Source of the DNA: CALJUZ01 sp003387805
GTDB lineage: Bacteria; Bacillota; Limnochordia; Limnochordales; ZCTH02-B6
Direction: 5' to 3'
Assembly: GCA_937975235.1 (NCBI GenBank)
Contig: CALJUZ010000106.1
Coordinates: forward strand, 1-64,000
DNA length: 64,000 nucleotides
Both the position numbers and the translations under genes were made by a program. Positions 1-10,311 of the stretch are shown here, in pieces (within the stretch, counting starts at the first letter, position 1; each line of letters opens with the position of its first letter). A model generated the notes under the pieces. The model did no database searches, was not told the origin of the DNA, and worked only from the letters and a program-made list of their open reading frames with translations.

Positions 1-52
1 AGCGCCGATGGTACTGCTCGGGCGACCGAGCGGGAGAGTAGGTCCGTGCCGG
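1..52 (+). rRNA. rrf: 5S ribosomal RNA, 3' end (partial)
   Basis: The first bases match the conserved 3' portion of bacterial 5S rRNA: GCCGATGGTACTGC, a short GC stem, then GGGAGAGTAGGTC. The 5' part lies before the window. A strong terminator follows at once, so this is the end of an rRNA operon transcribed toward the window. The exact 3' end is estimated. Confidence 0.88.
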
Positions 53-61
53 AAAGCTTTT

Positions 62-98
62 GAGCTCGGCGTCGCTTCGGCGGCGCCGAGCTCTTTCA
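62..98 (+). terminator. rRNA operon terminator
   Basis: A 14-bp stem (GAGCTCGGCG pairing with CGCCGAGCTC, extended by four inner pairs including one G-T) closes on a TTCG tetraloop and is followed by CTTTCATT. It lies about 10 bases after the 5S rRNA end, as expected for an intrinsic rRNA terminator. Confidence 0.85.
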
Positions 99-197
99 TT
101 GTCGCTGCTGTCTTCCGCGGGCGTTTCCGGGACGCTGCGCCGGGGCTGCGGCCGCCGGGCCGGCGGCTGTCCCGGCGGCCCCGCCGGGACAAGCAGG

Positions 198-1514
198 CTA
201 CGTGGCCGCCTCGGGCGGCGGCTCCACCGGCGACACCGGAACGAGGCGCACCTTGCCGACGCGCTTGCCGTTCATCTCCAGCACCACGGCCTCCACGTGG
301 TCCGTCAGCAGAATGCGGTCTTGTGGCCGGGGCACGCGCCCGAGCTTGAAGAAGATATATCCGCCGATGGTGTTGGCCACGCCGGTGGGCAGCCCGAAGT
401 TGGTCTCCTCGTTGATATCCTCGATCAAGTAGCCGCCGTCCACCTCGATGGCGCCTTCCTCCAGCGCCACGAAATGCTCGTCGTCCACGTCGTGCTCGTC
501 CATAAAGCGGCCGACGATCTCTTCAGTAATGTCCGAAGGGGTGATCATGCCCACCGTCTGCCCGTACTCGTCCAGCACGATGGCGGTGGAGATGCGCTGG
601 CGCTTCATCCGCGCAAAGATCGTTTCGATGGTCAGCGTCTCCGGGACAAACAGCACCGGCCGCAGCAGCTCCGCCACCGTCATGTCCGGCTTGTTCGCGT
701 GGCGGATATAGTCTTTCAGGTGTACGGCGCCGACGATGTTGTCCAGCGTTCCGTCGTAGACCGGCAGCCGGTTGAACGGGTTTTCGGCGAACAGCGTGCT
801 CAGCTCTTTGATGGTGGTCGTAATGGGAACGGCGACGACGTCGATGCGCGGCACCATGATTTCCTCCGCGGTCGTGTCGCTGAAGTCGAACACGCTGCGG
901 ATCAGGCTGTGCTCGTACTCGTCCAGCACGCCCTCCTCCTGGCCCAGGCGGATCAGGGTGTGGATTTCCTGCTCGGTCAGCTGGGCTTCGCCGTCGGCCT
1001 GGCCGCCCACCAGGCGGGCCGCCAGGCTGGCCAGCCCGTCGAACAACGCCGCGACGGGACCAAGGACGACGGTCAGTCCGTTGATCAGGGGCGCGATGCG
1101 CAGCGCCAGCGGATCCGCAAAGCGGGCCGCCAACGACTTCGGGATGATCTCCCCGAAGGTGATGACGGTGACCGTCATGAAAGCCGTGGCGATGCCCGCC
1201 CCCGGCGGACCCCACAAGCGAATGGCGATGACGGTGGCCAGCGCGGACGCGGAGATGTTGACGACGTTGTTTCCGATCAAAATGGTTGCGATAAACTTGT
1301 TCGGATTCTCAAGAAGATCGGACAGCATTTGGGCGCGCGCATCACCGTTGTCGGCCAGCGAGCGCAGACGCAACCGATTGACGGAAAGGAGAGCGGTTTC
1401 AGAGGCGGAGAAAAACGCGGAGCCGAAGAGCAGCCCCAGCAGCACCCATAACTCCCAGGAACCCAATATGCTACTATCAGGATCCATTGAAGCCAAATCA
1501 TCCTTTCGGGCCAT
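198..1514 (-). CDS. CNNM/CorC (HlyC-type) membrane transporter-like protein with CBS domains
   Basis: 438 residues. The N-terminal DUF21/CNNM membrane domain (about residues 15-200) carries the family pattern FFSASETALLSVNR and a GEIIPKSLA segment. A CBS pair follows (about 210-340, with EEIMVPRIDV and RLPVYDG), then a C-terminal CorC_HlyC domain (about 350-430, with IGGYIFFKLGRVP). Family members are linked to Mg2+/Co2+ efflux or homeostasis; haemolysin is only a historical name. A minus-strand promoter lies 37 bases upstream. The ATG at 1514 is chosen; an ATG at 1487 preceded by AAAGGA is a reasonable alternative. A perfect 10-bp hairpin (169-190) lies just after the stop but lacks a T-run. 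Substrate specificity cannot be read from the sequence. Confidence 0.9.
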   Translation of the reverse strand: MARKDDLASMDPDSSILGSWELWVLLGLLFGSAFFSASETALLSVNRLRLRSLADNGDARAQMLSDLLENPNKFIATILIGNNVVNISASALATVIAIRLWGPPGAGIATAFMTVTVITFGEIIPKSLAARFADPLALRIAPLINGLTVVLGPVAALFDGLASLAARLVGGQADGEAQLTEQEIHTLIRLGQEEGVLDEYEHSLIRSVFDFSDTTAEEIMVPRIDVVAVPITTTIKELSTLFAENPFNRLPVYDGTLDNIVGAVHLKDYIRHANKPDMTVAELLRPVLFVPETLTIETIFARMKRQRISTAIVLDEYGQTVGMITPSDITEEIVGRFMDEHDVDDEHFVALEEGAIEVDGGYLIEDINEETNFGLPTGVANTIGGYIFFKLGRVPRPQDRILLTDHVEAVVLEMNGKRVGKVRLVPVSPVEPPPEAAT

Positions 1515-1550
1515 GCTTGCGAGATACAACCCGCAGGAATGGTTGCCATG

Positions 1551-1580
1551 ATTATACCTAATCCGCCGCCCCGGGGACAA
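1551..1580 (-). promoter_or_regulatory. Sigma-A promoter of the CNNM/CorC gene
   Basis: On the minus strand, TTGTCC (1580-1575) and a perfect TATAAT (1556-1551) are separated by 18 bases. Transcription would start near 1544, giving a leader of about 30 bases before the ATG at 1514. Confidence 0.7.
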
Positions 1581-1736
1581 GATCCCCTCGGCGCCGCGCC
1601 CGGGTCGGCAGCGGACCGCTCCCTTCGGGATCACGCTGGTTCGCCGGGCCGGTCCGCATTTCGACTTTCCTTCCGCGACCCGTCTGTGATAATGTGCATG
1701 ATAAGCCGGACAATTTTCATCACGGGGGGCACAGCG

Positions 1737-2582
1737 GTGGAGAGCACGAAAGGCGTTGTCGCAGGACGGGCGGGAAGGGGTTTCCGGGGGCTGCCGGGCA
1801 GGATCTCGGCCGTGGTCCTGGCCGCGGCCATGCTGCTGCTGGGCGCGGCCGGCGTCGTCTCGGCCGACATGCGCATCGTCGAGGTGGCCGAGGGACAGCG
1901 GACCGAAACGTACGTGAAAGACAACCGCGTTCTCGTGGTGACGCCGTTGACGGCCACGACCATGCTGCAGTGCACGACCCGGGAGATGACCATTGTGTCG
2001 CCCGTCTCCCGGACGTACTGGCAAGGTTCCTTCGAGGAGCTGCAGGCCGAGATGGAAGCCATGGTCGCCGCGTTCATGGAAGCTTTCGGAGGCCTCGCGG
2101 CGGCCGGCGGGTTCGAGGACGAGCCGGTGGACGTGCGGGTGACCCGCGTCGGCAGCGACAACGTGGCCGGCTACGCCGCCTATCATTATCTGGTCGAAAC
2201 CGGCCGGGACGGCTCCTGGGAAGTGTTCGAAGAAATCTGGGTGTCGCCGGACTTGCTGGACGAGTTCAGCCGCGAGGCCGCGGACTGTGCGGAGCTCATC
2301 CGGGAGATGGACGTCGGCCTGGCCGACCAGCTGGGCGGCGGCTTCGGCACGGCCGAGATCAAAAGCGTCCTGAGCTCGCCCGAGTACCAGGCGCTCACCC
2401 GGGAAGGCTATCCGGTCCGGACCAAGACCGTCACCAATCTTTTCGGCATGGTGTTCGAGTCGGTGGTCGAAGTGACGGAAGTAAGCCGCGAGCCGGTTCC
2501 GGAGTCGCTTTTCGCCGTGTCCGCGGACTACACGCGGGTGGAGAGCTTCTTCGAAATCATGATGGACGTGGAAGAGTTCTGA
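1737..2582 (+). CDS. Secreted protein of unknown function (LolA/DUF4412-like)
   Basis: 281 residues. GTG start follows a GGGGGG ribosome-binding tract. A basic N-region and hydrophobic core (about residues 15-39) end in VVSA, a good signal peptidase I site, with no lipobox cysteine. The mature part begins DMRIVEVAEGQRTETYVKDN and continues with strand-rich sequence and an amphipathic Glu/Ala-rich helix (about 100-125). This resembles lipoprotein-carrier-like or DUF4412 proteins that are exported and bind hydrophobic ligands, but I see no diagnostic motif. It stands alone, with its own terminator. Function unknown. Confidence 0.72.
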   Translation: MESTKGVVAGRAGRGFRGLPGRISAVVLAAAMLLLGAAGVVSADMRIVEVAEGQRTETYVKDNRVLVVTPLTATTMLQCTTREMTIVSPVSRTYWQGSFEELQAEMEAMVAAFMEAFGGLAAAGGFEDEPVDVRVTRVGSDNVAGYAAYHYLVETGRDGSWEVFEEIWVSPDLLDEFSREAADCAELIREMDVGLADQLGGGFGTAEIKSVLSSPEYQALTREGYPVRTKTVTNLFGMVFESVVEVTEVSREPVPESLFAVSADYTRVESFFEIMMDVEEF

Positions 2583-2615
2583 CCGAGCCGTGTCTGCCGG
2601 TCAGATTCCGTCCCG

Positions 2616-2654
2616 GGCGGGGAACGTCGCGGCCGCGACGCTCCCCGCCTTTTC
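2616..2654 (+). terminator. Intrinsic terminator after the secreted protein gene
   Basis: Near-perfect stem: GGCGGGGAACGTCGCG pairs with CGCGACGCTCCCCGCC with one internal A/C mismatch, followed by TTTTC. It separates this gene from the yebC operon. Confidence 0.82.
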
Positions 2655-2702
2655 GTGGGCGGCACAGCGTCTTTCCGCGCCGCGGACCGCAGGAGCCCGC
2701 TC

Positions 2703-2731
2703 TTGGCATGGCGGTCCCGGTTTGGTACGAT
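2703..2731 (+). promoter_or_regulatory. Sigma-A promoter of the yebC-ruvCAB operon
   Basis: TTGGCA (2703-2708) and TACGAT (2726-2731) with a 17-base spacer, about 45 bases before the yebC start and downstream of a terminator. Confidence 0.65.
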
Positions 2732-2775
2732 CAGAGTGTCGCATTGGATGAATCTTGCAGCGAGGTGAGAGGCGA

Positions 2776-3528
2776 GTGGCCGGTCACTCGAAATGGGCCA
2801 ACATCAAACACAAGAAAGAGCGGGAAGACGCCCGGCGCGGCAAGCTGTTCACGAAGCTGTCGCGGCAGATTACGGTAGCGGTGCGCGAATCAGGACCGGA
2901 CCCCGCCATGAACAGCCGCCTGCGCCTTCTCATCGAACAGGCCCGCGCGGCCAACATGCCCATGGACAACATCGAGCGCGCCATCAAAAGGGGCACGGGC
3001 GAACTCGAAGGCGTCTCGTACGAAGAACTCGTCTACGAAGGGTACGGGCCGGGCGGCGTCGCGATTTTGCTGGACATTATGACCGACAATCGCAACCGGA
3101 CGGCCAGCGAAATCCGCCACCTGTTCTCGCGCTACGGCGGCAGTCTGGGCGAGACGGGCAGCGTCGCGTGGATCTTTTCCCGAAAGGGCGTCATGACCTT
3201 TGACCGCGCCGCGGTGGAGGACGAGGACGCTTTTATGCTGGAGGCGCTGGAAGCCGGCGCGGAAGACGTCATCGTGGAAGACGACTTTATCGAGGTGCAC
3301 ACCGAGCCCGGGGATTTGCACGACGTGCGGGAGAAACTGGCGGCGGCCGGCTTCGAGCCCACGGCCGCGGAGCCGCGGCGCATTCCGTCCACCCTGGTGC
3401 AGGTGGACGCCGACACCGCGGAAAAGCTGCTGAAGCTGCTGGACGCGCTGGAGGACCACGACGACGTGCAGTCCGTGTCGGCCAACTTCGACATGTCCGA
3501 AGAGGTTATGCAGGCAATTCAAGCCTGA
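2776..3528 (+). CDS. yebC: YebC/PmpR-family DNA-binding regulatory protein
   Basis: 250 residues, the usual family length. The N-terminus (AGHSKWANIKHKKEREDARR) is diagnostic of YebC/TACO1. The central part carries DNRNRTASEIRHLFSRYGGSLGETGSVAW. Family members act as transcriptional regulators, and recent work also ties YebC to translation of difficult peptide stretches. The GTG start lies 6 bases after GAGGTGAG; an in-frame ATG at 2755 is rejected because the conserved N-terminus begins at the GTG. It heads the ruv gene run, a common Firmicute arrangement. Confidence 0.95.
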   Translation: MAGHSKWANIKHKKEREDARRGKLFTKLSRQITVAVRESGPDPAMNSRLRLLIEQARAANMPMDNIERAIKRGTGELEGVSYEELVYEGYGPGGVAILLDIMTDNRNRTASEIRHLFSRYGGSLGETGSVAWIFSRKGVMTFDRAAVEDEDAFMLEALEAGAEDVIVEDDFIEVHTEPGDLHDVREKLAAAGFEPTAAEPRRIPSTLVQVDADTAEKLLKLLDALEDHDDVQSVSANFDMSEEVMQAIQA

Positions 3529-3609
3529 TCGGACTGCAATCCCCCCGGACGGGCCACGATACAAACAGCCGGCCGGCTGGCAGCGGCCGGCATCCGGGGG
3601 GGATAAACC

Positions 3610-3972
3610 ATGTTGCGCCGCTATCGGTGGCTGCTTTTTGGAGCGGCGGCGGGCGCCTTCGCCGTCGGGTTCCTGCTGACGCTGGCCGCGCTGGCGCCCG
3701 TGCCGGGGGCGCCGGGGCAGGCGGCGGAGCCGGCGGCTCCCGCGGGCGACGATGCGCCGTGCAGCGACTACAGCGGCACCTTCGTGGGCGTGCACGACGG
3801 CCGCGTCGCGGTGTTCGAAGGGGCGCCCGGCGGCTGCCGGCGGCTGGTGGAAACGCATCCGATCTCGGTTCAGGAGCTGCCCGCCTTTCAAGCCGCGGAG
3901 CTGGAGCGGGGCATCGAGTTTTCCGGCCACGACGAGCTGTTTCAAATTCTGGAGGGACTGACGGCCCCGTAA
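3610..3972 (+). CDS. BofC-like protein (BofC C-terminal domain)
   Basis: 120 residues. One N-terminal membrane anchor or signal segment (residues 8-30) and an Ala/Pro-rich linker precede a C-terminal domain (about 50-118) with GTFVGVHDGRVAVFEG, LPAFQAAELERGIEF and a final LFQILEGL. These match the BofC C-terminal domain. In Bacillus subtilis BofC is made in the forespore and restrains the SpoIVB protease in the sigma-K checkpoint, and its gene also lies next to ruvA. The N-terminal BofC domain appears to be missing. RBS is GGGGGGG. Identification rests on domain pattern plus synteny. Confidence 0.72.
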   Translation: MLRRYRWLLFGAAAGAFAVGFLLTLAALAPVPGAPGQAAEPAAPAGDDAPCSDYSGTFVGVHDGRVAVFEGAPGGCRRLVETHPISVQELPAFQAAELERGIEFSGHDELFQILEGLTAP

Positions 3973-4059
3973 CAGCGGGCCGCGACGGCGGCGCGCGGCA
4001 GGAATGCCGGAACGGACAGCGAATGGCCAACAAGGTACCGGCTGGGGGGACGTTCCGGT

Positions 4060-4557
4060 TTGAGAATACTCGGCGTCGACCCGGGGCTCGCGCTGACGGG
4101 CTTCGGCGTCATCGAAGGCTCCGCCCGTCCGACGGCCCTTCGCTTCGGCGAGGTGCGCACGTCGCCGCACACGCCCGAAGCGGAGCGGCTTCACCGCATC
4201 CACGAAGAGATCAGCGCCATTATCCGCGCCTTTCGGCCCGACGTGGTGGCCGTCGAGCAGCTGTTTTTCAACAAGAACGCCCGGAGCGCCATGGCCGTGG
4301 GCCAGGCGCGCGGCGTCGTGCTGCTGGCCGCGGCCGAAGCGGGGCTGGAAATTCACGAGTTCACGCCGCTGGAAGTCAAGCTCGCGGTGACGGGGCAGGG
4401 CCGCGCGGCCAAAGAGCAGGTCGGCTACATGGTGAAGATGCTCCTGGGCCTGAAGGCCGTGCCGCAGCCCGACGACGTGGCCGACGCGCTGGCGGTGGCG
4501 CTGACGTGCGCGCACACCATGGCCACCCGGCGGCGCTGGGGGGACGCGTTCAAGTGA
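4060..4557 (+). CDS. ruvC: Crossover junction endodeoxyribonuclease RuvC
   Basis: 165 residues. RuvC cleaves Holliday junctions, working with RuvAB. The acidic catalytic residues are in place: D7 (GVDPG), E66 (VAVEQLFF), D139 and D142 (PDDVADALA). The TTG start follows a GGGGGG tract by about 12 bases. Its TGA overlaps the GTG of ruvA (GTGA), so the two are translationally coupled. Confidence 0.97.
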   Translation: MRILGVDPGLALTGFGVIEGSARPTALRFGEVRTSPHTPEAERLHRIHEEISAIIRAFRPDVVAVEQLFFNKNARSAMAVGQARGVVLLAAAEAGLEIHEFTPLEVKLAVTGQGRAAKEQVGYMVKMLLGLKAVPQPDDVADALAVALTCAHTMATRRRWGDAFK

Positions 4558-5159
4558 TCGCGATGCTGAGGGGCCGGGTGCTGCGCCGGGGGCCGGACTG
4601 GGTCGTCGTCGACGTGGGCGGTGTGGGTTACCGGGTGGCGGTGCCCGCGTCCACGGCCGCGGCGCTGCCGGGCCCGGGTGAAGAGGTGACGCTGCACACC
4701 CACACCCACGTGCGCGAGGACACGCTGGCCTTGTATGGGTTCGCGTCGGAAGACGAGCTGCGCCTGTTCGAGGACTTGATGACCGTGTCCGGCATGGGGC
4801 CCAGGCTCTCGCTGACCGCGCTGTCCACCCTGCGGCCCGCGGAATTCCGGCGGGCCATCGCCGAGGAGGACGTCGCGTCCTTGACCCGCATTTCGGGCGT
4901 GGGCCGCAAAACCGCGCAGCGCATGATTTTGGAGCTCAAAGGCAAGCTGACGCCGGGTCCGGAAGGCGACGCCGGACCGCAGGCCGCGGCGGCTTTCGAT
5001 GCACCCGAGTCCGACGCGGTGGCGGCGCTGGTGGCATTGGGCTATGCCGAGGCCGACGCGGCCCGGGCGGTGCGGGCCGCCCGCGCCGCGAAAGGGGAAG
5101 CCGACACGGCCCGGCTGGTGCGGCTGGCCCTGCGGGAGCTGGCGCCTTTTGACGCGTAG
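4554..5159 (+). CDS. ruvA: Holliday junction branch migration protein RuvA
   Basis: 201 residues. RuvA binds four-way junctions and loads the RuvB motor. The N-terminal OB-fold starts [12 protein letters not shown], matching the usual M-I-x-x-L-x-G pattern, which fixes the GTG start overlapping the ruvC stop. Two helix-hairpin-helix motifs are visible ([16 protein letters not shown] and [20 protein letters not shown], about residues 75-130). The C-terminal RuvB-binding domain (about 150-198) contains [19 protein letters not shown]. Confidence 0.96.
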   Translation: MIAMLRGRVLRRGPDWVVVDVGGVGYRVAVPASTAAALPGPGEEVTLHTHTHVREDTLALYGFASEDELRLFEDLMTVSGMGPRLSLTALSTLRPAEFRRAIAEEDVASLTRISGVGRKTAQRMILELKGKLTPGPEGDAGPQAAAAFDAPESDAVAALVALGYAEADAARAVRAARAAKGEADTARLVRLALRELAPFDA

Positions 5160-5197
5160 CGCCGGCAGGCCGCGGCGCGGCGAGGGAGGACAGTGCG

Positions 5198-6283
5198 GTG
5201 AACAGAGACGAGGAGCGCATCGTCACGGGCCGGCTGCGGCCGGAGGACGCGGAGATTGAGGCCGGCCTGCGCCCGCGACGGCTGGCCTCGTACATCGGGC
5301 AGGACCAGATCAAAGAAAGCTTGTCGGTGTTTATCGAGGCGGCCCGCTCCCGCGCCGAGGCGCTGGACCACGTGCTCCTGAGCGGTCCGCCGGGGCTGGG
5401 CAAGACGACGCTGGCGGGCGTCATCGCCAACGAGCTGGGCGTCAACATGCGCACCACCTCGGGCCCGGCCATCGAGCGCCAGGGCGACCTGGTGGCCATC
5501 TTGACCAACCTGGAGCCCCGGGACGTGCTGTTCATCGACGAAATCCACCGCCTGAACCGCACGGTGGAGGAAGTGCTCTATCCGGCCATGGAAGACTTCG
5601 CGGTGGACATCGTCATCGGCAAGGGGCCCAGTGCGCGGTCCTTGCGGCTGGATCTGCCGCCCTTCACGCTCATCGGGGCCACCACCCGGGCGGGCATGCT
5701 GACCTCGCCCCTGCGGGACCGCTTCGGCGTCTTGTTCCGGCTGGAGTACTACACCGAGCGGGACTTGATGCAAATCGTGACGCGGGCGGCTCAGGTGCTG
5801 GACGTAGACGTCACCGAGGAGGGGGCGCGAGAGATCGCCCGGCGGGCCCGGGGAACGCCCCGCATCGCCAACCGGCTGCTGAAGCGGGTGCGGGACTTCG
5901 CCCAGGTGCGGGCCGACGGGCGGGTCACCGGCCCGGTGGCGCGCGAGGCCCTGGCCATGCTGGACGTGGACGAGCTGGGGCTGGACCGCGTCGACCGGGC
6001 GCTGCTGCAGACCATCATCGACAAGTTCGGCGGCGGCCCGGTGGGCGTGGAGACGCTGGCCGCGGCGGCCGGCGAAGAGGTCGAAACCATCGAAGACGTC
6101 TACGAGCCGTACCTCATGCAAATCGGCTATCTGGAGCGGACGCCCCGGGGCCGGCGGGCCACGGCCCTGGCGTACCGGCATTTGAATCGGCCGCTGCCAA
6201 GGCGCGGCCAGGAGGAGGACGACCGGGCGCCGGCCCAAGCCCCGCCGGGCGTCGATCAGTCTACGTTGTTCGAGGAGGCGTGA
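5198..6283 (+). CDS. ruvB: Holliday junction DNA helicase RuvB
   Basis: 361 residues. AAA+ motor of branch migration. Walker A ([12 protein letters not shown], about residues 64-75), Walker B ([11 protein letters not shown]), sensor 1 ([11 protein letters not shown]) and the arginine finger (LRDRFG) are intact, followed by a winged-helix C-terminus. GTG start 7 bases after AGGGAGGA. A C-terminal tail rich in charged residues and proline extends beyond the core. Confidence 0.98.
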   Translation: MNRDEERIVTGRLRPEDAEIEAGLRPRRLASYIGQDQIKESLSVFIEAARSRAEALDHVLLSGPPGLGKTTLAGVIANELGVNMRTTSGPAIERQGDLVAILTNLEPRDVLFIDEIHRLNRTVEEVLYPAMEDFAVDIVIGKGPSARSLRLDLPPFTLIGATTRAGMLTSPLRDRFGVLFRLEYYTERDLMQIVTRAAQVLDVDVTEEGAREIARRARGTPRIANRLLKRVRDFAQVRADGRVTGPVAREALAMLDVDELGLDRVDRALLQTIIDKFGGGPVGVETLAAAAGEEVETIEDVYEPYLMQIGYLERTPRGRRATALAYRHLNRPLPRRGQEEDDRAPAQAPPGVDQSTLFEEA

Positions 6284-6286
6284 GCG

Positions 6287-6502
6287 GTGCCGTTTTCGGG
6301 CGTCGGGCGAAGCCTCGTGGTGGCGGGCGTCGTGCTGCTGGTGATCGGCGTGCTGATTCTGCTGCTGGAGCGCGTCGGCATCCCGCGGCTGCCGGGCGAC
6401 ATCGTCATCCGCCGGGGCAACTGGACGATTTACATCCCCATCGCCACGTCCATCTTGCTCAGCCTCATCCTCACGCTGCTGTTCGCACTGTTCCGGCGCT
6501 GA
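6287..6502 (+). CDS. DUF2905 small membrane protein
   Basis: 71 residues with two predicted membrane helices (about 8-28 and 48-68) joined by a loop containing RLPGDIVIRRGNWTIYIPI, the DUF2905 signature. Function unknown. The gene commonly sits near ruvB in Firmicutes. GTG start with GAGGAGG overlapping the end of ruvB. Confidence 0.88.
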   Translation: MPFSGVGRSLVVAGVVLLVIGVLILLLERVGIPRLPGDIVIRRGNWTIYIPIATSILLSLILTLLFALFRR

Positions 6503-6533
6503 CGGCGGCGCCGCCCGAAGGAGACCCGGTTCG

Positions 6534-7285
6534 ATGGCTCTTTACAAGGCCGAGGCGGTGGTGCTGCGCTCCCGCAGCCTGGGCGAGGCGGACAAAATCG
6601 TCACGCTGTTCACGTATGAGCGGGGAAAAGTGGAGGCGGTGGCCCGGGGCGTGCGCCGTCCGCGCAGCCGGCTTCTGGGTGTGACGCAGCTGTTTACCCA
6701 CGGCCGCTTCCTGCTGTACGAGCGCAAGTCGCTGGACACCATCAGCCAGGGCGAAATCGTGCGGTCTTTTTTGCCCCTGCGGGAGGACTTGCTGCGCATG
6801 GCCCATGCGGCCTACGTGGCGGAGCTCCTGGACCGCACGACGGAGCTGAACGATGGACATCCCCGCCTGTTTGCGCTATTATTGATGGTTATGGAGATGC
6901 TGGCCACGGGCCCGCGGCTGGCATTGACGACGCGGTACTTCGAGGTGCAGCTTATGCAGGAACTGGGCTTTCGGCCGCACCTGGACGACTGCGTGCGCTG
7001 CGGGGCGCAGGACGCGTCGTGGTTCAGCGTCGAGGCCGGAGGGCTCGTGTGCGGGCGCTGCCGCGGCGCGGACGCGACCAAACTGGACCACGAGTCATTG
7101 GAAGTGATGCGCTACATGGCCCGGGCCGAGCCGGCGCGGCTGGGCGTTCTGCGGCCGTCCCGGCGGGCTTTGCAAACGCTGGAGGACGTGCTGCCCAAAT
7201 ACTGCGCGGCCCGCATCGGCCGCTGGCTGCATTCCATGGATTTCCTGCTGTCTTTGGGCGCGGCGGAAACGCAGGGGGTTGAGCG

Positions 7286-7289
<4 letters not shown>
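6534..7289 (+). CDS. recO: DNA repair protein RecO
   Basis: 251 residues. RecO loads RecA onto SSB-coated single-stranded DNA together with RecR. The N-terminal OB-fold starts [21 protein letters not shown] helical domain follows, with a C4 zinc site at about residues 150-177 (DDCVRCGAQ and VCGRCRG), as in Gram-positive and Deinococcus RecO. Its stop overlaps the glyQ GTG start. AAGGAG lies upstream of the ATG. Confidence 0.94.
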
Positions 7290-8166
<877 letters not shown>

Positions 8167-8170
<4 letters not shown>

Positions 8171-10239
8171 AGCTGGACCTTTTGGTGGAAATCGGCACCG
8201 AGGAGCTGCCCGCCCGGTTCGTGGACGGGGCCTTGGGCCAAATGCAGGAAGCCGCGGAAAAGCAGCTGGCCGACTTGCGCCTGACCTATGACCGCCTGGA
8301 AGTCAAGGGCACGCCGCGGCGGCTGGCGCTGCTGGTGTTCGGGCTGGCGGCCCGTCAGGAGGATCTGGTGCGGGAAATGAAGGGTCCGTCGGCCCGGGTC
8401 GCCTTCGACGAGACGGGCGCGCCCACCAAGGCCGCGCTGGGCTTCGCCCGGGGCCAGGGCGTCAGCGTGGACGAGCTGGAGATTCGGGAGACGGAGCAAG
8501 GCCGGTACGTGTTCGCGATTACCCGCTCCGCGGGCCGGCCGGCGGCGGACGTGCTGGCCGAGTGGCTGCCGGGGTTCATCGCGGGCCTGCAGTTTCCCAA
8601 GTCGATGCGGTGGGGTGACGGAACGCTGCGCTTCGCCAGGCCGGTGCGCTGGCTCGTCGCGCTGCTGGACGGGCAGGTGCTGCCGGTGACGCTGGACGGC
8701 GTGGCCGCGGGCCGCATCAGCCGCGGCCACCGTTTCCTGGCCAAAGGCGACGTGGTGCTGGACGGCCCCGCCGACTATGTGGAACGCATGCGGGCCGCGT
8801 ACGTGCTGGTGGATGGACCGGAGCGGACGCAGGCGGTGCGGGACGAAGTCCGCCGGGCCGCCGAAGCCCATGGCGCCTCGGTCCTGGAGGACGAAGACCT
8901 GGTGGCCGAGGTGGCCAACTTGGTGGAGTGGCCTGCGGCCGTGGTCGGATCGTTCGACGAGTCGTTCCTGCAGCTGCCGCGCGCCGCGCTGATCACGCCC
9001 ATGCGGGAGCACCAGCGCTACTTCCCGCTGGCCGACAAGGCGGGACGGCTGCTGCCGCTGTTCGTGGCCGTGGCCAACGGTCCGCGGGAGGACATGGACG
9101 TCGTCCGCCGCGGCAACGAAAAGGTGCTGGCGGCCCGGCTCGCGGACGCCCGGTTCTTCTACGACGAAGACCGGAAGACGCCCCTGGCCGACTACGTCCC
9201 CCGGCTGAAGGACGTGGTGTTCCAGGAGCGGCTGGGCACGGTGTACGAAAAGGTGGAGCGGGTGCGGGCCCTGGCGGCGTCCCTGGCCCGCATGGCCGGC
9301 GCGGACGAAGAGGTCGCGGCCGTGGTCGACCGGGCCGCCTACTTGGCCAAAGCCGACCTGGTCACGCAGATGGTGTACGAATTCCCCGAGCTGCAGGGCG
9401 TCATGGGCAGGGAATACGCGCTGCTGTCGGGCGAAGGGGAAGCGGTGGCCGACGCGGTGTTCGAGCATTACCTGCCCCGGTTCGCGGGCGACGAGCTGCC
9501 GCGGACATTGGCGGGCTCGATTCTAAGCGTGGCCGACAAGCTGGACACCATCGTAGGCTGCTTCGGCGTGGACTTGATTCCGACGGGCTCCCAGGATCCG
9601 TACGCGCTCCGGCGCCAGGCGCTGGGCGTCGTGCGCATCGTCAGCGGTTTCCCGCTGGAGATTCACCTCGGGGAAGCCCTCTCGGCGGCTCTGGCCGCCT
9701 TCGGCGGGCGGTTCGACGACGAAGCCGACGCGCTGCTGCAGCGGGTGATGGACTTCTTCGCGCAGCGGGTGCGGGGCATGCTGCTGGATCAAGGCGTGCG
9801 CCATGACTTGGTAGAAGCCGTCGTCGGCGCGGGCATCGACGATCTGGCCGGCGTGTTCGCCAAAGCCGACGCCCTGGCCCGCTTCAGCGGCACCGCCGAG
9901 TTCGAGGCGCTGGTGACGGCCTACGAGCGGGCGGCCAACCTGGCGGCCAAGGGGGATGCCGATGACGTCGACGCCGCGCTGTTCGAGACCGAAGCGGAGG
10001 CGGATCTGTTCAGCCAAGTGCAGCGGGTCGAGGAGCGGCTGGCGAGCCTGACGGAGGAAGGCCGCTGGGACGAGGCCCTGCGGGCGCTGGCGGGGCTGCG
10101 GCCCTTTGTCGACCGGCTGTTCGACGACGTCATGATCATGGCGCCCGACCCAGCCGTGCGCCGCAACCGCCTGGCGCTGCTGCGCCGCACGGTGCGGGCC
10201 TTTGCCGCGGTGGCCGATTTCGGCGCGGTGGTCGCGTAG
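8167..10239 (+). CDS. glyS: Glycine--tRNA ligase beta subunit
   Basis: 690 residues. The beta subunit binds tRNA-Gly and completes the enzyme. Begins [18 protein letters not shown]; the central HD-like region contains [22 protein letters not shown] and [10 protein letters not shown]; the C-terminal anticodon-binding region ends near residue 690. The GTG start is set by the GTGA overlap with glyQ and by the conserved N-terminus; the open frame runs further upstream only as a shadow of glyQ. Confidence 0.97.
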
Positions 10240-10311
10240 CCGCGCGGGCGCCGCTGCGGGAGAGGAGCGGGCGGCCGGCGCCGAGAAGACCACTGCATGG
10301 AGGTGAGGGCG

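Noticed and set aside
60..1451. 463-codon plus-strand frame at the window start
   Set aside because: It runs antisense to the CNNM/CorC gene and begins within the rRNA terminator.
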